The notes under the pieces: model-generated
The model's database searches: none
Seen by the model: only the letters and a program-made list of their open reading frames with translations
Told to the model about the DNA's origin: nothing
Shown here: positions 21,343-27,061 of the stretch, piece by piece
Numbering within the stretch: position 1 is the stretch's first letter
How the letters are laid out: each line of letters opens with the position of its first letter
Translations under genes and position numbers: made by a program
From: Firmicutes bacterium UBA7523
Lineage (GTDB): Bacteria > Bacillota > Dethiobacteria > Dethiobacterales > Dethiobacteraceae
Length of the DNA stretch: 27,061 nt
Assembly: GCA_002479415.1 (NCBI GenBank)
Contig: DLMZ01000016.1
Span: 1,165-28,225 of the forward strand
Direction of reading: 5' to 3'

Positions 21343-23466
21343 TCAGTCATTTTTCTTAAGGTAAAAATCGATTTGGCGTTCGTCTTTGTTTACTCTTTTC
21401 AGAACGACATGAACAGGCTTGCCTATTTGATATGACGTTCCTGTACGCTCACCAATGAGCATTAATTTGTCTGAGTTGAATTGGTAGTAATCATCGTCCA
21501 TGCTGGATACGTGAACCAAGCCTTCGATGAGGTTGTCCAATTCTACAAAAAGACCGAAAGAGGTAACTCCGGAAATAACCGCATCAAATTCCTGACCCTC
21601 TTTGCCTTCCATAAACTCCACTTTCTTCATATCTACACTTTCCCTCTCCGCCTCCATCGCTAATCTTTCCCGTATGGATGAATGGTCGGCGGCGGCTTCG
21701 TTAAAATTAGCAATCTTAGCTATGCGCTTTTGGCCGGGAACACCATTCAGGTACTCTCGCATCAAGCGATGAATAACTAAATCCGGATAGCGGCGAATTG
21801 GAGATGTGAAGTGTGAGTAGTATTCTGCAGCCAAGCCAAAATGCGGCGAGTTTACCGCTTCATAGCGTGCTTGTTTCATAGCTCGCAGCAGCAGGGTGTT
21901 AACTACACGCGATTCCGGCTTCCCTTCCACGGTAGCTATTAATTCTTGGAGAGCACGGGGGTGAACTTTGTCTACTGTCCCCTTGATTGGATAACCAAGA
22001 TTGTTGACAAAGTCACGGAAATGCAGCATTTTTTCGTCATCTGGCCGTTGATGTACTCGATATACGAAGGGAACATTTAAGCGGCAGAAGTGTTCGGCAA
22101 CAACCTCGTTACATTGCAGCATAAACTCTTCAATAATTGTTTCGGCGATAGTCCGCTCCCGCCTTTTGAGCTCCACCGGTTTACCCATATCATCAAGAAT
22201 TACTTTAACTTCGGGAATAGCAAAATCCAGCGCACCTCGGCGGATACGTTTCTCCCTGAGAATAAGAGCCAGTTCCCCCATCTGTTCAAACATGGGAACT
22301 AATTGATTGTAGCGTTGCCGAAGCTCTTCATTCTTATCCTCCAGTATGGCGCGAACATCATCATAAGTCATCCGCTCCTGTGTGCAAATAATACTGGGGC
22401 CAAAGTTGTACTTAACCACTTTGCCGTTATTGTCCAACTCCATCATTACACTCATGGCCAAACGGTCCACCTGGGGATTCAAGCTGCAGAGGTCATTTGA
22501 AAGTTCAGGGGGCAGCATGGGTATCACCCTGTCTACTAAATATATACTGGTCCCGCGGTGGAATGCTTCCTTGTCCAATGCACTGCCTTCACGCACATAG
22601 TGACTCACATCGGCAATATGTACGCCCAGCTCCAGATTACCGTTTTCTTTTTTATGAAGGGAAACAGCGTCATCCAAATCTTTAGCATCGGCCCCATCAA
22701 TGGTGACCATAGGCAAATCTCGTAGATCCATACGGCCGTCTAAATCTTCATTGTTAAAGTCACGGCTGAAGGATTTAGTTTCTGCCAATACCTTGGGAGG
22801 AAACTCTTCGGGAAGCTCATGCTTTTTAATAATAGTTAAAGTATCCAGCCCTTGGTCTCCCGGCTGGCCGAGAACGGATACAATTACTCCTTCGGGATTA
22901 CGGCGCTGCTCGGGCCAACGAGTAATTTCCACCTGTACTTTTGTGCCGCTCTTTAGCCCTTTTCCTTCTTCCCGGGGGATAAATATGTCTTGAGAAATAC
23001 GCTGGTCATCGGGAATAACAAAGCCGTATTGCCGGCTTGCTTCATATCGTCCCACAACAAGCTTTGAACGCCGTTGCAAAATACGAATAATTTCGCCCTC
23101 ACTGTTTCTGCCCTTGTTGCCTTTTACAAGGCGTGCCACGACACGGTCGCCGTGCATGGCTCCATTCATCTGGTTGGCAGGTACAAAAACATCTGCTGAG
23201 GAACGGTCATCAGGAATAATAAAACCAAAGCCTCCCTGGTTGCCCTGTAGCGTCCCCACTATTAGATTCATTTTTTGGGGAAGCCCGAAGCGTCCGTAGC
23301 GAGTTTTAATGACTAAGCCTGACTGCTCTAGTTCCTCTAATAGTTTGCTAAATTTTTTAATTTCACTTTTTTCTTTTATTCCCATTTCTTGAGTTAGCTC
23401 TTCCATTGTTAACGGACGATAAGCCGCTTCAGTCATAAAGTCTAATAATTTCTCCTGAAAATTCAT
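21343..23466 (-). CDS. rnr: Ribonuclease R (3'-5' exoribonuclease)
   Basis: A complete 707-aa RNase R. An N-terminal winged-helix domain (about 1-65) is followed by two cold-shock/OB domains (about 68-200, with GNQGGFGFIIPDD and QYGFVIPDD) and the RNB catalytic domain. The metal-binding active-site motif DGADAKDLDDAV begins at residue 257. Further marks are HIADVSHYVREGSALDKEA, RGTSIYLVDRVIPMLP, HFTSPIRRYPDLVIHRL, and a C-terminal S1 domain (about 630-705, GVTSFGLFVELDNLIEGLVHVSSM). It degrades structured RNA and, with tmRNA-SmpB, non-stop messages. The start is ATG with AGAGGA ahead. It is the first of rnr-smpB-ssrA. The C-terminal basic tail is short. Confidence 0.97.
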   Translation of the reverse strand: MNFQEKLLDFMTEAAYRPLTMEELTQEMGIKEKSEIKKFSKLLEELEQSGLVIKTRYGRFGLPQKMNLIVGTLQGNQGGFGFIIPDDRSSADVFVPANQMNGAMHGDRVVARLVKGNKGRNSEGEIIRILQRRSKLVVGRYEASRQYGFVIPDDQRISQDIFIPREEGKGLKSGTKVQVEITRWPEQRRNPEGVIVSVLGQPGDQGLDTLTIIKKHELPEEFPPKVLAETKSFSRDFNNEDLDGRMDLRDLPMVTIDGADAKDLDDAVSLHKKENGNLELGVHIADVSHYVREGSALDKEAFHRGTSIYLVDRVIPMLPPELSNDLCSLNPQVDRLAMSVMMELDNNGKVVKYNFGPSIICTQERMTYDDVRAILEDKNEELRQRYNQLVPMFEQMGELALILREKRIRRGALDFAIPEVKVILDDMGKPVELKRRERTIAETIIEEFMLQCNEVVAEHFCRLNVPFVYRVHQRPDDEKMLHFRDFVNNLGYPIKGTVDKVHPRALQELIATVEGKPESRVVNTLLLRAMKQARYEAVNSPHFGLAAEYYSHFTSPIRRYPDLVIHRLMREYLNGVPGQKRIAKIANFNEAAADHSSIRERLAMEAERESVDMKKVEFMEGKEGQEFDAVISGVTSFGLFVELDNLIEGLVHVSSMDDDYYQFNSDKLMLIGERTGTSYQIGKPVHVVLKRVNKDERQIDFYLKKND

Positions 23467-23653
23467 ATTCTTCCTCTTTTCTATTTGTTCTTTGCATTAT
23501 TGTATATATCTAAAACATAAAACGATTTCTGCTCTTAGCATTCGCTTTTTATCGCCACAGTATTTACATTTATGCCTATTTTATTACTGATTCGCTTGTT
23601 TTTCATTGAAATCCTGCAGAGTGATAATATTTGGCTTGACTATTATTCTTTTA

Positions 23654-23683
23654 TTGACACAAAGCATCTGTCCGTGATATTCT
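23654..23683 (+). promoter_or_regulatory. Promoter of the GntR-ABC operon
   Basis: TTGACA at 23654-23659, 18 bases, TATTCT at 23678-23683. Transcription would start near 23690, just before the operator. Confidence 0.65.
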
Positions 23684-23697
23684 TTAATTGTATTAAG

Positions 23698-23718
23698 TGT
23701 ATTAGTATTGTTAATACA
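23698..23718 (+). promoter_or_regulatory. YtrA-type GntR operator candidate
   Basis: TGTATTA-N7-TAATACA, a perfect 7-bp inverted repeat between the promoter and the ribosome site of the GntR gene. A second left half-site, TGTATTAA, starts at 23689. The place and layout fit autorepression by the first gene of the operon. Confidence 0.68.
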
Positions 23719-23732
23719 GTTAGGAGATAGCC

Positions 23733-24119
23733 ATGATTAATTTGGACTATACTGACCACAGGCCTTTATACGAACAAATTAAAGAGAAAATGAAGTTTTT
23801 AATTATCCGCGGCATATTAAATCCTGATGAAAAAATCCCGTCTGTACGAGAGCTGGCACAATCTCTCGCAATTAATCCCAACACTATTCAAAAAGCTTAT
23901 AAGGATTTAGAAACTGAAGGCTTTATTTATTCAATTAGGGGAAAGGGAAATTTTGTAGCCCCTTTAGGCTGCTCCATAAACGCAGAACGTCAAGGAAAGT
24001 TATTAGTTGAACTTGATAATATTGTTTCTGAGCTTATGTTTTTGAATGTGCCAAAAGAACAGATAATAAGCTGCATTACTGAAGTTTACAAAACGAAGGG
24101 AGAAGACCACAATGATTGA
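23733..24119 (+). CDS. GntR-family repressor, YtrA subfamily
   Basis: A 128-aa regulator. Residues 10-75 form the GntR winged helix-turn-helix (PLYEQIKEKMKFLIIRGILNPDEKIPSVRELAQSLAINPNTIQKAYKDLETEGFIYS), followed by the wing with RGKGNFV. The remaining 50 residues are a short helical dimer domain (about 88-128), the hallmark of the YtrA subfamily, which has no large ligand-binding domain. Related regulators repress ABC exporter operons and respond to cell-wall-active peptides; the signal here is unknown. The start is ATG with AGGAGA ahead, and the coding region overlaps the ATPase start by 8 bases, showing translational coupling. An inverted repeat in front of the gene is its likely target. 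Confidence 0.93.
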   Translation: MINLDYTDHRPLYEQIKEKMKFLIIRGILNPDEKIPSVRELAQSLAINPNTIQKAYKDLETEGFIYSIRGKGNFVAPLGCSINAERQGKLLVELDNIVSELMFLNVPKEQIISCITEVYKTKGEDHND

Positions 24120-25011
24120 AGTTTCTAATTTAAGCAAATCCTTCGGTGGTGTAAAGGTATTAAATAATTTGAATCTTTGTGTTAAAAAAGGTTCTGTTTA
24201 CGGTTTACTGGGACCAAATGGCAGCGGCAAAACCACGCTAATCAAACATCTTGCCGGAATATATAAGCAGAACAGTGGCACTGTCAAAATTGAAGGAGAA
24301 CCTGTCTACGAAAATCCGTCAGTGAAAAATAAAATTATTTACATCTCGGACGATTTATACTTTTTCTCTCAGTATTCAATAGAAGAAATCGCACATTTTT
24401 ACGCCGGCCATTATCCGGCTTGGAACTATGACAGATATGAATCTTTGAAGCAGGTATTTCCCATTGACCCCAAGAAGAGGGCTGCCAAACTATCCAAGGG
24501 AATGCAAAAACAGGTTGCCTTTTGGCTAGGAATATGTGCCATGCCCAAAATCATGATTTTAGATGAACCTGTAGACGGTTTGGACCCTGTTATGCGTAAA
24601 AAGGTGTGGAGCCTAATGCTTCAGGATGTAGCAGAGCACGAAACGACTATACTGGTATCATCTCACAATCTAAGGGAGCTTGAGGATGTATGTGACCATG
24701 TTGGCATCTTGCACAACGGAGAAATTGTAGTGGAAAGCGAAATCGATAATATGAAGTCAGATATTCATAAAATCCAAATTGCCTTTAAACACCAACCCAC
24801 AAATGAAATGACGAATGAACTGAATATTCTTCATCAATCACAAAACGGCAGCGTTTGTTCACTAATCATTAAAGGTAATAGAACAGAGGTCTTAGCTGCA
24901 ATTCAAAAACATAATCCTGTTATCTTGGATGTATTGCCACTTACTTTGGAAGAAATTTTTATATATGAGTTGGGGGGAATTGGCTATGATTTTAAAAGCA
25001 TCCTTATTTAA
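24112..25011 (+). CDS. ABC transporter ATP-binding protein (YtrB-like)
   Basis: A 299-aa ABC ATPase with Walker A GPNGSGKTT (34-42), the signature region LSKGMQKQVAFWLGI, Walker B IMILDEPVDGLDP and the switch His in VSSHNLREL. The signature is the LSKGMQ form usual for ABC-2 exporters. A C-terminal extension of about 85 residues (from about 215) follows the nucleotide-binding domain. It overlaps the GntR gene upstream by 8 bases and the permease gene downstream by 26 bases, so all three are one coupled operon. It should energise export or membrane clearance of a peptide or lipid-like compound. The substrate is not shown by sequence. Confidence 0.93.
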   Translation: MIEVSNLSKSFGGVKVLNNLNLCVKKGSVYGLLGPNGSGKTTLIKHLAGIYKQNSGTVKIEGEPVYENPSVKNKIIYISDDLYFFSQYSIEEIAHFYAGHYPAWNYDRYESLKQVFPIDPKKRAAKLSKGMQKQVAFWLGICAMPKIMILDEPVDGLDPVMRKKVWSLMLQDVAEHETTILVSSHNLRELEDVCDHVGILHNGEIVVESEIDNMKSDIHKIQIAFKHQPTNEMTNELNILHQSQNGSVCSLIIKGNRTEVLAAIQKHNPVILDVLPLTLEEIFIYELGGIGYDFKSILI

Positions 25012-26899
25012 TAAAAGTTTAATTTTAAGCAACATCAAACGCTTTTGGTGGATGAGCGCCCTGTATGCCCTGGTATTGTTTTTTATCTTACCTTTTAAAT
25101 TTATGACTAGCACTATGGAGAACGAACAGTTTGTGCGAAGCATGTTTATTAACCCTCTCTATCCCCCGGAGCAAATATTCCTAACACTGAGCGTACCAAT
25201 AGTTATGGCTACTCTGATTTTCCGGTATATTCAACGTGCAGGATCTGCGGCAATGATGCATAGCCTGCCGTACAACAGAAAGGAATTGTACATAAATCAT
25301 AATGCGGCAGGATTAGTATTGTTACTCTTGCCGATCATTATTACCGGTCTGCTGCTTATGCTTACAAACTCTGTTCATGTTAGGGAAATCCTTAATTGGG
25401 TGGGTTCCAGCATTCTCTATAATGTATTATTTTACAGCTCCGCTGTTTTTGTCGGCTTATTCACCGGCAACTCAATTGCTCAAATTATTTTTACTTATAT
25501 CTTGCATTTTCTGCCGGCGGGGCTTTATACACTCTTCTCATATAATGCAATCCAGCTGATTTATGGATATAGTGATGAGCGCTATCTAAGCTCGGTTTTT
25601 GATAATCTGCCTATATTCCATCTTTTGAATCAGCTAAATAGATATCTCATTGAAGACCTTAATGGAAACATGATAATTATTTATACAGTGATTTCCGCGA
25701 TTTTCTTAATACTAGCTTATTATGCCTATAAATACAGGCCTATAGAGGTTGCGGGAGACCTCATTGCTTTTCAAACAATTCGTCCTGTTTTTAAATACGG
25801 CGTTACTGTATGCACCATGCTTTTGGGCGGCGTTTATTTTTCCGCAATGTCCGGCGGAACATTTAGAATCATGACCTTTGGTTATTTACTTAGCGCCTTT
25901 TTGGGCTACTGGATTGCTGAAGCACTTATGGAGAAATCCCTTAAAATCTGGAATAATGCATATAAAGGATACTTGGCATACACCTTGCTTGTCATAGTTC
26001 TTTTATTCGGCATTAGAGTAGACGCATTTGGCTATGTCAAGCGAATTCCTCAGCCGAACCAAGTTGAACGTGTATACTTTAGCTATGTTAGTCCTCTCCA
26101 TTTTCAAGAAAACCGGGAGCATTACGGTGAGGGATACTACTTCGAAAGTCCGGAGGAGATACAACATATAATAGATTTACACAAAAGCCTCTTGCAAAAG
26201 CCCTATCATCAATCCGGCAGAAAATATTATATTTCCTACTCATTAAAAAACGGCAAGCAATTCACGAGACATTATACCACAGATGAACTTTACCATGCCG
26301 CTACTTTAGCACCTATTTATAAATCAACAACCTTTGTAAGCAGCCGATATCCAGTAATAAACCAAAGCATGGAAGAAATAAAATATATTGAAATTTATGA
26401 TAGTTGGAGGTCAAAGAAACCCTATATTATATCTGATACTGAAAATATCAAAGAATTTAAAGACCTTTTCTATAACGACTTACATGCTGCCACCTATGAA
26501 GAACTAATTTCTTATCCGCTGCATGGCCTGAGATTTTTTGTGGTCACAGATGATCAAAGCCAGATAACCACTTACGATATTCGCCCAAGCTATACTTCTG
26601 TCATTTCGTGGCTAAAGGATGAAGGAATATATGAAGATGTAGCGTTGTTGCCGGAGGAAATTAGCCATGTTGTTTTGAATAGTCTGGGCAAAGATAACCC
26701 GATAGAAATTAGCGACCCTGATATCATTAGAGAATTACTAAACATGCGCCAACTGGGCAACTATTCTAATAATAGCCGAATTTATGCCCGCTTCTATATC
26801 AAAGATGTCCCGAGAACAAGCGAGTACTCTCTATTTTTGTCTGAGAATATTCTGGTTTCCGATAAGTTAAAAAGCTATTTAGATAAACTGAAAGAGTAA
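24986..26899 (+). CDS. Large ABC-2 type permease with C-terminal extracytoplasmic domain
   Basis: About 637 aa. The first 340 residues hold six or seven membrane segments (including FWWMSALYALVLFFILPF, IVMATLIFRYIQ, LVLLLLPIIITGLLLML and ILYNVLFYSSAVFVGLFTG), then one segment near residue 350 (AYTLLVIVLLFGIRVDAF). The final 280 residues are hydrophilic and probably face outside; they contain YYISYSLKNGKQFTRHYTTDELY and YIEIYDSW. This layout, a YtrC/D-like permease plus a large outer domain, occurs in Firmicutes GntR-ABC operons; I cannot name the domain with certainty. The open frame begins at 24929, but the ATG at 24986 with GGGGGG ahead and overlapping the ATPase end is the natural start. 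It pairs with the ATPase to form the exporter. Confidence 0.88.
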   Translation: MILKASLFNKSLILSNIKRFWWMSALYALVLFFILPFKFMTSTMENEQFVRSMFINPLYPPEQIFLTLSVPIVMATLIFRYIQRAGSAAMMHSLPYNRKELYINHNAAGLVLLLLPIIITGLLLMLTNSVHVREILNWVGSSILYNVLFYSSAVFVGLFTGNSIAQIIFTYILHFLPAGLYTLFSYNAIQLIYGYSDERYLSSVFDNLPIFHLLNQLNRYLIEDLNGNMIIIYTVISAIFLILAYYAYKYRPIEVAGDLIAFQTIRPVFKYGVTVCTMLLGGVYFSAMSGGTFRIMTFGYLLSAFLGYWIAEALMEKSLKIWNNAYKGYLAYTLLVIVLLFGIRVDAFGYVKRIPQPNQVERVYFSYVSPLHFQENREHYGEGYYFESPEEIQHIIDLHKSLLQKPYHQSGRKYYISYSLKNGKQFTRHYTTDELYHAATLAPIYKSTTFVSSRYPVINQSMEEIKYIEIYDSWRSKKPYIISDTENIKEFKDLFYNDLHAATYEELISYPLHGLRFFVVTDDQSQITTYDIRPSYTSVISWLKDEGIYEDVALLPEEISHVVLNSLGKDNPIEISDPDIIRELLNMRQLGNYSNNSRIYARFYIKDVPRTSEYSLFLSENILVSDKLKSYLDKLKE

Positions 26900-26905
26900 A
26901 AAAAG

Positions 26906-26950
26906 GACGGCATAGCCGTCTAGCACGCCTCACACACGGCGTGCTTTCTT
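26906..26950 (+). terminator. Terminator of the ABC operon, double hairpin
   Basis: GACGGC-ATA-GCCGTC (26906-26920) is followed at once by an 8-bp stem AGCACGCC / GGCGTGCT (26922-26945) and the T-rich TTCTTTC. The second hairpin should end transcription. Confidence 0.85.
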
Positions 26951-27061
26951 TCATTACAACAAATTGTTGCAAGAAACAGTATTATGTTAATTAGGCTTTC
27001 TGCATGTTGTAAGAACACAGCATAAACATCTCCCTTAGTAACCTGCATTCCCGGAATTTAT

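Noticed and set aside
26996..27061. Minus-strand frame open at the right edge, ending MLCSYNMQKA
   Set aside because: Only about 20 codons are visible, with a possible weak start inside; it could be the tail of a gene outside the window but cannot be supported.

Overview
The window looks like the chromosome of an anaerobic, spore-former-type member of the Bacillota (Clostridia / Peptococcaceae-like). The basis is a Firmicutes-style rnr-smpB-ssrA block, strong AGGAGG-type ribosome sites with many TTG and GTG starts, an SLH-domain surface protein, a CpsB/C/D-type capsule regulatory module, a YtrA-type GntR/ABC operon, and a TupABC tungstate importer of the kind used by anaerobes with tungsten enzymes. 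The genus cannot be fixed from the sequence alone.

Region 1 (1-9096, minus strand) is an exopolysaccharide/capsule cluster. From upstream to downstream it holds an SLH-domain secreted protein, a large UDP-GlcNAc 4,6-dehydratase (PglF/CapD type), a 47-aa small protein, a DegT-type aminotransferase, an ATP-grasp ligase, a small PglC-type initiating sugar phosphotransferase and two family-4 glycosyltransferases, the last cut by the window edge. Dehydratase, aminotransferase and phosphotransferase together suggest a 4-amino-4,6-dideoxy sugar at the reducing end of the glycan. The part left of about 5100 is visibly richer in A+T than the part to its right, as expected for the exchangeable, strain-specific half of such a locus.

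Region 2 (9257-12567, plus strand) diverges from it. It carries an unrecognised membrane-anchored protein, a Wzz-like chain-length/kinase adaptor, a BY-type tyrosine kinase with a C-terminal tyrosine cluster, and a PHP-type tyrosine phosphatase. This is the control module for polymer length and export. A long perfect inverted repeat follows, between convergent genes.

Region 3 (12646-16296, minus) is a tungstate module: tupA, tupB and tupC preceded by a regulator whose ModE-like DNA-binding domain and TupA-like sensor domain now lie in two frames. A consensus promoter and two copies of a C(A/G)ATATG-N10-CATATTG operator lie in front of tupA. Region 4 (16428-20184, minus) holds a membrane protein built from two repeated halves, an alpha/beta hydrolase, a mazEF toxin-antitoxin pair with promoter and inverted-repeat operator, and a fusion of an MqsA/YgiT-type zinc finger and HTH with a Uma2-type nuclease domain.

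Region 5 (20368-23466, minus) is trans-translation and RNA decay: rnr, smpB and tmRNA with its terminator. Region 6 (23654-26945, plus) is a GntR (YtrA-type) regulated ABC exporter with promoter, operator and terminator. The most interesting items are the ZnF-HTH-Uma2 fusion, the split ModE/TupA sensor with its paired operators, and a dispersed palindromic repeat with two copies in the window. No CRISPR array, rRNA, tRNA or complete insertion sequence was seen.
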